DNA of 64,000 nt from Paracentrotus lividus (Eukaryota; Echinodermata; Echinoidea; Camarodonta; Echinidae): assembly GCA_940671915.1 (NCBI GenBank), contig CALNVZ010002143.1, forward strand, positions 309,022-373,021, given 5' to 3'. A program made the position numbers and the translations under genes. A model generated the notes under the pieces. It was given only the letters and a program-made list of their open reading frames with translations. It ran no database searches and was not told the DNA's origin. Below, in pieces: positions 1 to 12,236 of the stretch (position 1 is its first letter; each line of letters begins with the position of its first letter).

Positions 1-553
1 ATTAGAAGTTACCTGAACCGATACCGTTGTTGGTTTAAGGAGGATATTTTTTTTTTTTGACTTGGAGACACATCCTGGAATATCACTTGTGAAACCCACG
101 TGAAATATTACCAAACACCGGAATTGGACTGGAAAACTTGGCCGATAGTCGCAGCGATATAGTCTCTTAACGCGCGCTGACATTTATTTTCTGCGAGTTT
201 CAATACAATATTAATTGATTTTTTCCTGTTTACTGCAGCATTAACCCAACGAAACATAGACATACATTGTATTTCCACACTCCAAATTTTAATTTCGATG
301 ATTGATATCAACATTAAAATCATAAAATAACGATTGACATAATGATGAAAATGTACTTGTTACGAATCTATGGTTTTATTTATAAAAGAGAAGATTTTAC
401 CTGATTTCAAAGGGCGTCCCAAGTCAAAAAAACTATCCTCCTTAAACCAACAACGGTATCGGTTCAGTTAACTTCTAATTAAAATTTCATATTTTTTTCA
501 AAATATCAAAAAGGGAAGAGATATTAAAAAATTATGATTTTATAAAAGCACAT
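1..553. mobile_element. Long-TIR MITE, family A copy 1 (left end cut by window edge)
   Basis: The first ~62 bases recur as their reverse complement at 418-480 (core CCGTTGTTGGTTTAAGGAGG), giving long terminal inverted repeats. A second near-identical copy at 61876-62498 shows the arms extend a further ~70 bp outward, so this copy begins inside its left arm. The interior has no credible coding sequence; the 71-residue minus-strand frame at 108-323 has no recognisable domain. It is non-autonomous and superfamily is not assigned. Shared sequence between the copies ends near 553. Confidence 0.8.
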
Positions 554-978
554 ATAATGTCTATAATTTGGTTTAGTAATAAATAAATCGTCATTTTGAG
601 CACTCTTAAAAGTGACCATAGAAACGCCAAATTGTGTGTTTAATTGGTATATTTCAAACACCAATATCCAAAGTAGAGGTGTATATTCACACCGTTGTCG
701 CTTTTGTGTTATTTCTGTGGATTTTTTTTACTATTATGTCTTCGGTGTCATTTTGTTGCATGAAAAAAACACAAACATAAATGAACGAACCCTTTGTCGC
801 ACAAGATGACAATAGACCGCGATGGTCACAACACAACTTGCATCTTTCTACGACTTTCTATTGTGTATGGTGTGGAGAGTGAACGTTTCACTTAAGACGT
901 GATGTGACCATGGAAATCCAAACATGTGACCACCGCACAATATGGCTGCGCACGCCAAGATCCAAGGAGGAACGTACG
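554..978. other. Unassigned intergenic sequence
   Basis: AT-rich DNA between two mobile elements. Short open frames at 612-809 and 888-1106 show no domain or codon signal. I see no feature I can support. Confidence 0.5.
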
Positions 979-2020
979 TGCATAAAGGTGGAATATTTTG
1001 TTCTGGCTATAACGACGCTATGTTGCTCTGGCTTTAATTCATTGAATATGTTGGTCACCGCTTTCACTCTTTCGGGGTCCCGGTTATATCTTGGACGTTC
1101 CCTCAATCCTTTTCAGGGACTTTTCTTCCAAATAGTTTGCAACCCCCAGAAGATGGCCATTTTTCGTCATTTTATTTTTATTTTGGGGCCCCTTTTTGTT
1201 TACGGGACCCACCAAGGCACCCTCAGTCCTACTCCAAGTAAACACGTTTGAGGTGAAGAGTTGTTATTGTTCTTATCTAAGTTAAATCTAATTATGTGGT
1301 TACATGCTTGACTCGTTTGTCTAGGGGAGGGGTCAAAGTTGATTTTGATTGGGTTTCAACATTGATTTTAACCATTTTTACACCATGAAAATTTCTATCT
1401 TTCCTAAATTTTACATAAAAATATCAGCAAAACATAATAATCAAAATATATCAAAATATCATCAATAGTTACCATTTAAAATCTTGCCATCATGACTAAA
1501 AAGAAAATTAGGGAAAATGATAATAATTAAGAGTTAAAGGTTTGTTTTTTTTTTAATTTATTTTGTTTTTAGCATAAAGGTTGAATACAATGTTCCGAAT
1601 ATTTATCAATCATACTTTTTATTTCAACCCCTCCCCTAGACAAGAGACCCAAGCCTTTCCCCGTAAATCTAGATTTAAACTTAAAAACCAATATAAACAG
1701 TTCACCTCAGACGCGTTTCCTGGGGGAGGTGGGTAGGGGGGCTTGATCGGCCGGGTAACCAAAAAGGGGTCCCAAAAATGAGCATCATGAGGGGTGACAG
1801 AACTTTTTTTGGAAAAAAAAAAATCTTCGTGAAGGGTTTGGAGAATGTTCAAAATATAGCCAGGGTCCCGAAAAGTAAAAGCAGGGACAAAAATATTCAA
1901 GAAATTAAAGCCGGAGCAAAATCTTGTCGCTATAGCGGCAAAATAAATAAATAAATTAATTAATTAATTAAAAACAAAAAATGCTAATAATAACATTCCA
2001 TCTTTATGACGGACAGTGTA
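979..2020. mobile_element. Long-TIR DNA element, family B copy 1
   Basis: The left arm begins CATAAAGGTGGAATATTTTG and the right arm ends at 2020 with the inverted counterpart, ATTCCATCTTTATGAC followed by GGACAGTGTA. Several hundred bases of both arms are inverted copies of each other; for example CTAGGGGAGGGGTC near 1322 is mirrored near 1630. A better-preserved copy lies at 22297-23295 and a half copy at 32715-33125. The TA-flanked ACTGTCCGTC terminus seen in copy 2 suggests a Tc1/mariner-type MITE (inference). Open frames inside are by-products of the arms. Confidence 0.75.
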
Positions 2021-3489
2021 TGATCAGCTATTGAATTTCTCGCAGTCTGCATCTGGTGAAGATTTTTATACAATAAGGAGGTCACGTGATGTTCTCTTCA
2101 ATAAAACGTATTAGCCCATGCGTCTCTATTGTCCCAAGACAATTAGCCCCACAGAGTGTATTCAATTCAGGAATCTTGGATTTGCGCCGGCGATGCCTAA
2201 ACGACGTCGGTTGACATTCATGTGTCCTTCGTGTAAACTTCAAATTACCTTCGCATTTGATTCATAGTGCCATCGTGTAACCTTATAAACTTTGCCCGAA
2301 CCCTAAAAATGACCCCTTCGTATAGCCATCGCACCTAACCATTGGGACAGTGTGACGCCACCTTAAATAAAAGAATTTTACACAATGAGTGTTAATTCTA
2401 ATCCTCTCTTGGTATTAATAAATTGTGTCTTTACCAAGAAATTGTAACATTAACGCCTCAAATTTTACAGTGCATCAGTCTTGACTTTAAACTACATGCA
2501 CATATGAAGAGACTTAATGGTTAGAGAAATAGTCGTTAACAATATATCTTATTTTGGATCTATTATTTAAAAATGAAATGCTCACTTTAGTATTTTACAA
2601 CATTGTCATGATGGTATTATAAAGGCCTACTCCACTACAAAAATATCAAATTAAACTGTTGGGTAATAAATAATGACAAATTATTTGCCCGCCTAAACCT
2701 TTGATTCAAATTTTAGATATAAAACATTAAATTATTTAATCGAAGTAAATGTAGAGGACAATTAAGATAAACTTGTACGTGAACTTACGAAATAATCTGC
2801 TTTTTTTTTTTTTTTTTTTTTTTAAACTCCTTTACAGATTACCTGCTAGATTGGGCTACGGTAAAAACTGACAATGTTTTTTCCAGCTTACAGGTTTTTT
2901 TTTTCAACTTGAAACTTTCTGAAGTGCTAATGAGAACAATGCTAAAGTGTAATGCACTTTGGTTTTACCATACACTATGTACACTTTTAAATTTAGTTTG
3001 TAGATTATGGAGATTCGTAAAAGAAAATAGAAATAAAAATTAAAAAATCAGATAAATTCTGCATCTAAATAAATGTGTTTTTTTAATTATTTTTTTTTTA
3101 TTAATTCATCCACTGATATGATCCCTACAATCAAAGGTGTCAATTTTGACTGCATAATAAGGCATGCATAGGAAGGTCCTTGTACAAGTTGGTTTATTAT
3201 TGCGCTGAATCACCAGTAAAATGCTATCACGAATTCTTCTTCCTCTGTGGTAAACTACACTGCTGGTGTAATATTGTACCATGAATACAAGAAAAATATC
3301 AAAGACAAAGAATTATATTGAGAATGGAATACCACACCCGTCCACAGGCTGTTCTTCACACTCATAACTTGTTGTGGGTTTAATTTCTGAACTTGTGTTA
3401 GAACTATTGAACACTTTGTCTCCTCGGCTAACCAAACAGTTAGATTATATCCATGGGTATGAGCGACAGTCCTGCCACAGCTCATTATA
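2021..3489. other. Unassigned AT-rich sequence with a poly-T run
   Basis: Contains a 23-base T run at 2801-2823 and other T-rich tracts. The minus-strand frame at 3255-3485 (76 residues) lies downstream of the weak exon candidate at 3490-3581 but has no recognisable domain. Nothing else is supported. Confidence 0.4.
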
Positions 3490-3581
3490 CATCCATTAAC
3501 ACTTCGTTGTTGCTGTTTATCCGTTCAAACGATGAAGAGAAAGTAGTTGTTGAAGTCAAGCCTTCGGTTGTTGGAATTTCT
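3490..3581 (-). CDS. Weak candidate terminal exon of an unknown gene
   Basis: On the minus strand a pyrimidine-rich acceptor-like sequence (CTTTGTCTTTCAG) is followed by an open frame of about 30 codons, rich in Ser and Thr at its start (IPTTEGLTSTTTFSSSFERI), ending in a TAA. It could be the last coding exon of a host gene whose upstream exons lie toward higher coordinates. No domain is visible and no upstream exon was found. A chance acceptor-like match is equally possible. Confidence 0.15.
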
Positions 3582-4764
3582 GAAAGACAAAGTGAAAATA
3601 CTAGATGTTAACACAATGCAGGAACACAACATGAAGTATCCAACACATGTTGTAAATTACTCGTTTGAGTAGGTATATGACTCTGACATTGACAAGTGAC
3701 ATGAAATGATATATTGATAGATTCACACAGTCAGAATTTCTATATAATTAAATTCTGATGAATGCCGATTAAAAATAGTTTTAAAATAAAATAGGGCCGG
3801 GTAGAATCTAAACGTAGAATTGTTCAATCATTACCTTTCCATTAAATCAAGAATATTATTGGGTCTGTATAACAGCAATTTTTGGGGCGGAGCCTTCGAT
3901 GCTAGTGGAAATTCTTTAAATCAAATTTAGCTACCAACTGGGGCCAAAGTTACATGTCCAATAATAAAATAACTTTTACATGACATGATTTGCTTTGGTT
4001 GGGACTAAACACAGAACAACGGCGGGTGAAACACGGCCACTGCACTGGAAAATGCTAGCCCAGTGGATTCGGGCTTGTGCACAGGGCTGTTTACCCCTTA
4101 GAGCGGTAGTGTAGTCCCAATTCCACGGATTTTTGCCCAAATACGTAAACGATACTTCATATTTTGTTCATAGAAAAACAGCTGGCCTACCAATTTTTTT
4201 TAGTTCTTTGTCACCGCTCACATCTTAGCAATAAGATCATCGACCCATTTACATTTTTAATTTTGGTACCAGTCAGGATCGAAGAGGATGTAAATAAAGT
4301 CCAAAACAGTAGAATAAATTGATCAAAATATCACCAAACAATACCCCCATTTATAAATATCCAAATCTAAACGAAATTAAGCATGTTACATACCAAAATC
4401 AAGAGCAGAATCCGGTGATTAGCTTCCCATTTCGATTGTGTGCAGGTTTTGCATACGTAGGCCCGTATTCTGTTACGGGGTTTAGAGTTATACGGCAATT
4501 GACAAAGATTCGAACAATAGAACCGTACAAGAAAAAACTCCCAGCACGAAAAAAACAAACTCCCAAACGTCTACAACTTCCGTACAGCTGGAAGTTTCTA
4601 GTCCCCTGAAACGCACAAGATAAAACCGGAAATCCATTGAAATAATGACGCAACAATGATTGTTTGTAGCCGCTTTATCCTTTGACTACCGAGTGTTGTG
4701 CATTGTCGCTTGTCATGCACTTTTAAATATCACGTCCTATTCATTGTTGAAAAGGCCATGCAGT
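3582..4764. other. Unassigned sequence with one dispersed-repeat end
   Basis: Mostly featureless. At 4459-4490 the sequence GGCCCGTATTCTGTTACGGG plus about ten more bases recurs inverted at 53842-53873, which suggests the terminus of an unclassified repeat. The overlapping frames at 4319-4656 show no domain. Confidence 0.35.
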
Positions 4765-5338
4765 GACTGATTGAGAGTGTTAGAAATGTGGAAAGAGCCC
4801 TTGAATTTGAGGGCCGTCGCATAAGTGATATGGAAAGGAAAAATGCAAAGCTCGAGGACAGACTGGTGAAAATGGAAAAATCGTATGAACTATGGCTAAG
4901 AAAGTTGAAAGCCAAGACAGTGAAACAATTAAAGCGGAACGGTTATCAAGAAGAAACAACTTTCGAATCGTTGGAGTGGCTGAGCCAAAAGAAGGTGAGA
5001 CAGAGGACTGCTCGAAACTAGTTAGAGGCATTATGGCAGATAAGTTCAAAATGAACACTGATGTTGTACGTGCCCGTCGCGAAGGGAAACCTGGGGATAA
5101 GCCACGGCACATAGTTGTGACATCATCATACCAAGAGAAAATTTCGATTTTGAAAAATGGCCGAGAATCATTGAAAGATGAGACATTTTATGTTGTGAAT
5201 GATTTGACCAAGCATGATCTTGAGGAAAAAAGGAAGTACAAAAAGGAGGTGCAAGAACTATAATCCAAAGGCATTAAACTCCGGTTCTACTCTGGAAAAT
5301 GGAGAGGAGATGGAGGAGCAGTATACTTTAAAGTGTAG
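4765..5338 (+). pseudogene. Non-LTR retrotransposon ORF1 (L1-type ORF1p), broken
   Basis: Two overlapping frames together give an L1-type ORF1 protein, the RNA-binding, chaperone-like partner of the reverse transcriptase. A charged, coiled-coil-like N-terminus (4767-4900, ERKNAKLEDRLVKMEKSYE) is followed, after a +1/-1 frameshift near 4895-4910, by an RRM-like region (RRNNFRIVGVAEPKEGETED) and a C-terminal region ending with RFYSGKWRGDGGAVYFKV. A TAA at 5261-5263 interrupts the frame; the expected final stop is at 5336-5338. It lies 1.3 kb upstream of the CR1-like ORF2 and on the same strand, so it may be ORF1 of that element, but ORF1 proteins of this type also occur with L1/Tx1 elements. 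Ownership is unresolved. Confidence 0.7.
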
Positions 5339-6643
5339 TGCACCTTTAAGGTGTTCCCTACACTGAGACCATTGTACCTTGCTTGCTGTTGACGGATTTA
5401 TTTACCTTTTGGATTGACCACAGTGAATGATTTATTCAACTTTTAACATTCCACTGCTATGAGGAACTTTTGACTTGACTCGATCTTTTGTTCTAGCCTG
5501 AGATACTCTCCTTTCCCCTCTCCCTCCCTTTCGTTTCGTTTATGATTCATTGCTTGATGGCTTTATGTATATTCTGTGTTTCTTGGAGAGGTTACCTGTA
5601 AACTGTTATTGTAATCTCTGTATTGTATAAATACGTTACTGTTATTTTTTTTTTCTCTCTCTCTCTCTCTCTCACTTTTCTATGTTTGGGCAATTCAAAG
5701 CAAAACAGGACATGGAGCTGAAATTTTAATGTGGCGCTGTGCCTTTGAAAATGCAAATTAGGATCTGAAATTACCACAAAGGCTTCTTTACAATACAAAC
5801 AATCATTTAAGTTAAAAAAAATTGTGATTCAGTTTTCTTGCGCTGAATAATTGATCAAACCCAAATTTGCACATATGGGACTATGGGGCTTTAAATGCCT
5901 CTTATTCTTATATCTAGTCACTTTTTGCTGATTTGTTGGGCTTAAAGTAATTATCATGGACTACTCCAACAAACTTTGGTATTACTATTTCTTTATAATG
6001 CATTTCTCCTCACAAAAAAGACCGGGAAACCAGACGTCACTCCTTAACCGTCACTCCGTAACCGGACATGGGTTCAAGTTTTAAGTCATAATTAACGAAA
6101 TATTCAACCAATTTTTTTATGCAAGGTGGCATATTATACCTAGAATAACATAGAATCCAGTCAATAACTAAAAATTGTGATAGCCATTTAAATTTCACAT
6201 AGTTTAAGCAAAATGTTCTCGGCTCAAATATGCATGTCCATTTTGCGTTATGAACATTCATATCTCATTAATTAAGAGCATCACTATAAGAAAAATTATC
6301 ATTTTTAGTAGAGGATACCATCAGCTTTTGTCATGAACCATTTCTTTGTAAATATAAAATAAAGATTAAAGTATGGATGATAAACTTGTTTGAATGCTGA
6401 AATGTTGCTTCTGAATGTCACTCCGTTACCTTGGAACTGCCCGTTTATTTCCTTTTCCGTAATAATTGTAAATATATCATGTACATATTCTGTCATCTTA
6501 TCCCCAGGGAATCATCGTTACTTTTCCCTGCTATTTCAAATGTCTTTTTCTCTAATTGCCCTAGGTCAAATTAAGTTACATTATACATGTATGTCTCCAT
6601 CGATTATCATAATGATGTTTAAATAATCTTAGAGGAATATAAG
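5339..6643. other. Unassigned sequence; (CT)n microsatellite at 5654-5672
   Basis: AT-rich sequence between the ORF1 remnant and the CR1-like endonuclease start. Contains a short CT microsatellite. The phrase GTCACTCCGTAACC near 6049 recurs as GTCACTCCGTTACC near 6418. It could include the inter-ORF spacer or 5' UTR of the retrotransposon, or an older insertion; I cannot tell which. Confidence 0.35.
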
Positions 6644-6934
6644 TTGCAACAAAACATTGATTGTAAATATTATGTGCCTAATGAATATAAGCATAACACT
6701 GCACAGCGGTCTGCATGCAAATGTTTAAGTTTTTTGCATTGCAATGCAAGGAGTCTCTCCAAAAGTTTTGATGATATCAATATAATGCTCTCCTCATTGA
6801 AATTTGATTATTCAATTATTGGCATATCTGAGACATGGTTGAATGCCAATTCACCTCCTCTTTTTTCGATTAAGGGTTACCAGTTAGTTCGTAAAGATAG
6901 GCCACATGGACGAGGTGGTGGTGTTCTCTTTTAC
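6644..6934 (+). pseudogene. CR1-like ORF2, N-terminal part of APE endonuclease (segment 1)
   Basis: Encodes the start of an apurinic-like endonuclease, which nicks target DNA for target-primed reverse transcription. Family motifs are visible: HCNARSLSKSF, ISETWLN and RKDRPHGRGGGVLFY. The frame runs to CTC TTT TAC (LFY) at 6926-6934. It then enters foldback-element sequence, where the downstream Thr-Ile-Thr-Pro-type translation is simply the minisatellite. Removing the insertion and one CTCTTTTAC joins this codon-exactly to ISEHFSFRLRKIFS at 13255. The apparent start is a TTG, so the true start may be further upstream. Confidence 0.85.
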
Positions 6935-6940
6935 GGTTCT

Positions 6941-7345
6941 AGGACAATTACCCCCTGGACAATTACCACCCCGACAATTACCCCCCGGACAATTACCCCC
7001 GAGGATTACCCCGCAGGGACAATACCACCGGACAATAACCCCCCGGACAATTATCCCCCTAGGACAATTGCCCCCGGACAATTACCCCCCGGACAATTAC
7101 CCCCCTAGAGACAATTACCCCCCCGAGGACAATTACCCCCCGAGACAATTACCCCCGGACAATTACTCCGGACAATTACCCCGAGGACATTACCCCGAGG
7201 ACAATTACCCCACGGACAATTACCCCCTAGGACAATTACCCCGGACAATTACCCCGGGACATTACCCCTAGGACATTACCCCCGGACAATTACCCCCGGA
7301 GAGTTACACCCGATCGACTACCCCCGACGACAATTACCCCTCTCA
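6941..7345 (+). repeat. Minisatellite array, left foldback arm (unit ~13-15 bp)
   Basis: About 27 units of GGACAATTACCCC with run-length variation in C and occasional AG or GAG spacers. The same unit appears inverted in the right arms at 9781-10405 and 12733-13245. Confidence 0.95.
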
Positions 7346-8148
7346 CAGGCATTGATGTTGGAATCAAGCGGCGCCCATTGTGGGTCTCGCCCAGTGTCGC
7401 AGGAATTCTAATTATTTTCTACTTGATTTTATCATAATGAATATCTCTTTCTCTTTCATATTTCTCTTTCTCCTTTGCTCTCTCTCACTTTCTTCTTTTT
7501 CCTTGTTTTTTTCCTTCCCCCCCCTCTCACCATCTGCGCCATGAAAAAAATGGGGGGGGGGCTTGAGCCCCAAGCCCCCCCCGTTTGGATACTCATATAT
7601 TGCATCAGAAAATATGTAAACGGGCCCCTCATATTACCTTTTTTTATTTTCATAGCAACAATTTGAACATTCATGAAAGGACACAATACACATATAATCA
7701 CACATGTGAATGATCTCTGATTCATCTCTGATTCCAACTGATATGATTTTTAATTATTTTTTGTTTAATTTCACGAAAAGATGGATAAAACCTTGGTCTA
7801 AACCCATGCTTTCTAAGGGCGGCAATAAAGGTCATAATTAATAACTCCATAAATTAACAAATATAGTGAAAATATTAACTAAAGCTTAATATCAATTTAT
7901 GTAAAAATAAGGTTAATCGTAAAATTAAATATCATACATAAATTATTCGTTATGGCCCAGATGACCGCCAATAGAAACCATGGTTTCGGACCACGTATTT
8001 TGCTGAATCTACCGTTGGGAATATGAGGGCCAGTTTACATATTTTCTGATGCATATAATGTGTATCCAAACAGGGGGCTTGGGGTGCAAGTGCCCCCTCC
8101 TCATTTTTTCATGGCGCAGAAGGCGCCGCTAAAGAAAACAAAAAAGAA
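7346..8148. mobile_element. Inner arm and core of foldback unit 1
   Basis: Starts CAGGCATTGATGTTGG, continues through a polypyrimidine tract (7445-7525), then a second nested inverted repeat: GCGCCATGAAAAAA with the G/C-rich GCTTGAGCCCCAAGC near 7560, mirrored near 8040-8125 (GGCTTGGGGTGCAAG, CATGGCGCAGAAGGCGCC). The unit is repeated with small indels at 8449-9245 and 11396-12200. Non-coding. Confidence 0.8.
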
Positions 8149-8448
8149 GAGCAAAACGACCAGACCAACACAGACCTATCCACACAGGACGGGGATGCAT
8201 TGGCTTTCACGTCCATAAGGAAAGCATCTCAATGCACAGCTATCAGTGAGTCTATAGGCCTACCATCAGGCACGGATCCAGGGGGGGGGGGCACGAAAGA
8301 ATAATTAACAGAGGATCCCGACTGGTACAATACCTAGATTTGGAATATCTGAAACTCATGAAGATCCGGGACAAATATGCATCAGGAAGAGTTACAAATT
8401 TCGCCGATAACGACTAGCGCAGCCCATCCGACGAAAACAATTCAACAA
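8149..8448. other. Unique ~300-bp segment between foldback units 1 and 2
   Basis: The only part of this block not repeated in the other units. It contains CACGGATCCAGG followed by an 11-G run at 8281-8291, typical of hAT-type MITE termini. Short frames on either side of the G run do not form a continuous gene. Confidence 0.4.
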
Positions 8449-9270
8449 CTCTCACAGGACATTTGATGTTGGAAATAACGGCGGCCCATTGTGGGTCTCG
8501 CCAGGTGTCGCAGGAATTCTAATTATTTTCTACTTGATTTTATCATAGTGAATATCCGTCTTTCCTCTTCAATTTCTCTTTCTCGCTTATGCTCTCTCCT
8601 CACTTTCTTTCTTTTTTCCTTGCTTTTTTTCTCTCCCCCCCCTCTCACCATCTGCGCCATGAAAAAAGGGGGGGGCTTGAGCCCCAAGCCCACACCCCCC
8701 ACCGTTTGGATACTCATATTATGCATTCAGAAAATTGTAAACGGGCCCTCATATTACCTTTTATTTATCATAGAACACAATTGACATTCATGAAAGGACA
8801 CAATACACATAATAATCACACTGTGGAATATCTCTGATTATCTCTGGATTTCCAACTGAATATGATTTTTTAATTATTTTTGTTTAATTTCACGAAAATG
8901 ATATAAAACCTTGGTCTGAACGCATGGTCTTCTAAAGGGCGGCAATAAAGGTCATAATTAATAACTCCATAAATTAACAAATTAAGTGAAAATATTAACT
9001 AAAGCTTAATATCAATTATGTAAAAAAGAATAATAATCGTAAAATTAAATATACATACATAAATTATTCGTATGGCCCAGATGACCAGCCAATAGAAACC
9101 ATGGTTTCGGACCCGTATTTTGCTGAATCTACCGTTGGGAATATGGGGCCAGTTTACATATTATTTCTGATGCATATATGTGTATCCAAACAGGGGGCTT
9201 GGGTGCAAGTGCTCTTCATTTTCATGGGCGCAGAAGCGCGCGCTAAAAGAAAACAAAGGGAAGGAGGGGG
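8449..9270. mobile_element. Inner arm and core of foldback unit 2
   Basis: Near-copy of 7340-8148, beginning CTCACAGG then GTTGG and lacking a left minisatellite array. Carries the same polypyrimidine tract, GCGCCATGAAAAAA block and mirrored end. Confidence 0.8.
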
Positions 9271-9271
9271 T

Positions 9272-9505
9272 GAGGGTGGTGTGGTCGAATGGATAAGTCG
9301 GCGGACTGACGATCAACAAGGTACGCGGTTCTAATCCCGTCCAATTCCACTATGTCCTTTGGCAAGATATTAATCTGCAATTTTGCCAGACTTGACCCTA
9401 GTAAGGTAATGGGTCCGGTAGGAAGAAATTCCTATAAGGGCAGCTATGGCTATAGCCGGGTAATAATTAGCTGCGGCCACTGAATAGTTTCTAGATTAGT
9501 CGGCG
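9272..9505 (+). mobile_element. tRNA-derived SINE inside foldback right arm (copy 1)
   Basis: The 5' part resembles a tRNA gene: box A TGGTCGAATGG and a box B-like GGTTCTAATCCC about 45 bp further on. The body (CCTTTGGCAAGATATT, then GACCCTAGTAAGG, then TAATGGGTCCGG) matches the conserved body style of invertebrate SINE2 elements (general knowledge; not searched). It splits the right inner arm from its purine tract. The identical position in copy 2 (12237-12465) shows it moved or duplicated with the foldback unit. Confidence 0.7.
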
Positions 9506-9534
9506 ACATTATTAAATGCTTAATATTGATAATT

Positions 9535-9780
9535 ATTTGAAGGAAAAGGAAGAAAAAGAGAAAAAAAGAAAAAAAAGAAAGTGTGTGTGAAAGAAGAGGA
9601 GAGAGAGAGGAGACGGAGAGGCAGAGATAGAGAAAAAGGAGAAAGATAAATATATAAGAGAAAGGGAGAGAAAGCCATTAAGATAAGATCAATGTAGAAA
9701 TAATATCGAAAAAACTTGCGACACACAGGCGAGACTACATAATGGGCGCCGCTTGATTCCACAATATCAATTGCCGGTGG
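9535..9780. repeat. Polypurine tract and inner right arm of foldback unit 2
   Basis: A GA-rich tract at 9540-9675 mirrors the polypyrimidine of the left arm. It is followed by CTTGCGACACACAGGCGAGAC and GGGCGCCGCTTGATTCCAC, the inverse of the left inner arm. Confidence 0.8.
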
Positions 9781-10405
9781 AAGGGGGGGGGGGTAACTGT
9801 CGCGGGGATAAATGGTCCTCGGGGGTAATTGTCCTCGGGGGGTAATTATTCCTTGGGGTAGATTGTTCGGGCGGGTAATAATTTTTCGGGGGTAATTGTC
9901 CTGGGGATAATTGTTATCCGCAGGTAACTTGTCTTCGGGGTAAATTGTCCCGGGTGTATAATTGTCCTCGGAGGGTAATTTTTTCCTTGGGGTAATTGTC
10001 GCGATGTCGGGGTATTGGTTCTCGGTGTAATATTGTTCTAGCGGTATTGGGGGGGGTAATTGTCCGCGCGCGGTAATATGTCTGGGGGGATAATATGGTC
10101 CGGGGGCGGGTAATTGTCCGGGGGTAATTGTCTCGGGGATGCTCGGGGGGAGGTTAATTGTCATCGGGGGTAGAATTTCCTGGGTTTGTCCGTCAGGGGG
10201 TAATTGTACCTCGAGGGGGTAATTGTCCGGGGGGGTAATCTGGTTCCACGGGGGGGTAAAATTAGGTCACTCAGGCGGGTACATATGTCCTACAGGGCGG
10301 TATTGTCCGGCGGGGGTACATTGTCCAAGGGGGGTATTGTTCCGGGGGTAGTTGTCGCGGGGGGTAATATGTACGGGCGGGTAAATGTTGTACCTGGATC
10401 CAGCT
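9781..10405 (-). repeat. Minisatellite array, right foldback arm (unit 2)
   Basis: Roughly 40 degenerate units of GGGGTAATTGTCC, the reverse complement of the left-arm unit. Ends near an assembly gap. Confidence 0.9.
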
Positions 10406-10408
10406 CTT

Positions 10409-10433
10409 NNNNNNNNNNNNNNNNNNNNNNNNN
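10409..10433. other. Assembly gap (25 N)
   Basis: Exactly 25 N. Similar foldback units lie on both sides, so the join and local copy number are uncertain. Confidence 1.
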
Positions 10434-10863
10434 AGGGGTGGGGGGGTGCAGGTGCCGGCCCATCCCTACCCCAGTTATAAAAAAATAATGAAAAATATCG
10501 AAAAAAAAATATAAGAAAGGAACCTCCTCCCTCCCCTGTTTTTTACTAGGGCAAAGCTCCGATGCGTTGAAATTTTTTTTTTGTTTTTTGCTTCGCTATG
10601 GCCGTAACACCATGCATGAAAAAAAATCAGAAACTGTTAGAGTACAAAAACTGCATTCACATTTTTGACCTCCCACCACTCTCAATGAAATCAGAACTGG
10701 ATCCGCCGCTTGGTGAGGCCAATGAACTTGAAAAATGAAATTGGACTCGCAATCGCTCACGTCCGGCTCGAAAAAGAATATCTGTATATACAATGGTTAA
10801 ATAATTTTATCCATGATTATATTCAAAGGATATTCTGTTTTCATTTTGGAAATAAAACGGATT
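10434..10863. other. Unassigned segment between foldback units
   Basis: G-rich start, A-rich middle, and an inverted GGATCCGCCGCTTGG near 10700 that looks like an hAT-type MITE end (the GGCGGATCC style also seen at 23344). No gene. Confidence 0.4.
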
Positions 10864-11395
10864 CTAGGACAATTAAGCTTCTACCCTTGGACAATTACTT
10901 GAGTTTCCCGGAAAATTACCCCTGTACCAATGGTTCACCGGCACAAGTTTACCATACCCGAGGAAATTACCCTCTCACTCTAACGCGATACAGATAAGCC
11001 CCCGGACAATGTATCCTCCATCCCCTAGGGACAGATTACGCTCCAGGACAATTTACGCCCCCCGCGACAAATTAAAACTGCCCGGAGCAATTATTACCGT
11101 CCCTATAGGACAATTACCCCCGGGAATATCCCCGAGGACAATTACCCACCGCAATAACCACCGCGAGCAAATTAACCCCCCAGGACTAATTAACCCTTCA
11201 CCCGCTCCCTCCGGACAATTTCCCCCAGGACATACCGCCCACGAGGACAATTACCCCCACCAGTACGAGACAATTACTCCTCAATCCCCACGGCGACAAT
11301 AACACCCCGGCATACAACCCCTAGGTTATCGGACAATTACCCCGTGAGAGTTATGAGACTCCGATCGACATACCCCCCGACGACAACTTACTCCT
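10864..11395 (+). repeat. Minisatellite array, left arm of foldback unit 3
   Basis: Degenerate GGACAATTACCCC units, less regular than 6941-7345. Leads into the third copy of the CAGGCATTGATGTTGG arm. Confidence 0.85.
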
Positions 11396-12236
11396 CTCAC
11401 AGGCATTGATGTTGGAAAATCAAGCGGCGCCCATTGTGGGTCTCGCCCAGGTGTCGCAGGAATTCTAATTATTTTCTACTTGATTTTATCATAAGTGAAA
11501 TCCATCTCTTCTCTTTCAATATTTTCTCTTTCTCCTGCTTTGCTCTTCTCACTTTCTTCTTCTTTTTTCCTTGCTTTTTTTCTCTCCCCCCCCTCTCAAC
11601 CATCTGCGCCATGAAAAAAGGGGGGGCTTGAGCCCCAAGCCCCCACCCCCCACCGTTTGGATACTATTATATGCATTCAGAAATATGTAAACGGGCCCTC
11701 ATATTACCTTTTATTTATCATAGAACAACAATTTGACATTCATAAAAGGACACAATATCACATAATAATCACACATGCTGATATCTCTGATTATCTCGTG
11801 ATTCCACTGATATGATTTTTTTAATTATTTTTGTTTTAATTTCACGAAAAGATGGATAAAACCTTGGTCTGAACCATGGTTTCTAAAGGGCGGCAATAAA
11901 GGTCATAATTAATTAACTCCATAAATTAACAAATTAAGTGAAAATATTAACTAAAGCTTAAATATCAATTTATGTAAAAATAAGTAATAATAATCGTAAA
12001 ATTAAATATCATACATAAATTATTTCGTTTGGCCCAGATGACCAGCCAATAGAAACCATGGTTTCGGACCACGTATTTTGCTGAATCTACCGTTGGGAAT
12101 ATGGGGCCAGTTTACATATTTTCTGATGCATTATAATGTGTATATCCAAACAGGGGGCTTGGGGTGCAAGTGCCCCTCCTCATTTTCATGGGCGCAGAAG
12201 GCGCCGCTAAAGAAAACAAAAAGGGGAAGGAGGGGG
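11396..12236. mobile_element. Inner arm and core of foldback unit 3
   Basis: Third near-copy of the 800-bp inner unit, with polypyrimidine tract (11500-11590), GCGCCATGAAAAAA block and mirrored end near 12200. This unit has both array arms and is the best template for the element structure. Confidence 0.85.

Noticed and set aside
4319..4656. Overlapping ~60-96 residue frames on both strands
   Set aside because: Mutual overlap, no domain, and a dispersed-repeat terminus runs through them.
6906..7271. Pro/Gln-rich open frame (PPGQLPP style)
   Set aside because: It is the translation of the GGACAATTACCCC minisatellite; every frame and both strands of such an array stay open.
8170..8416. Possible short protein flanking the G run
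   Set aside because: The frame is only continuous if the G run is shortened by one base, and CACGGATCCAGGGG is a typical MITE end.
9272..9345. Functional tRNA gene
   Set aside because: Box B is imperfect, no acceptor-stem pairing is evident, and a SINE body follows directly in both copies.
9520..10164. 214-residue minus-strand open frame
   Set aside because: Composed of the inverted minisatellite and the polypurine tract of the foldback right arm; no independent domain.
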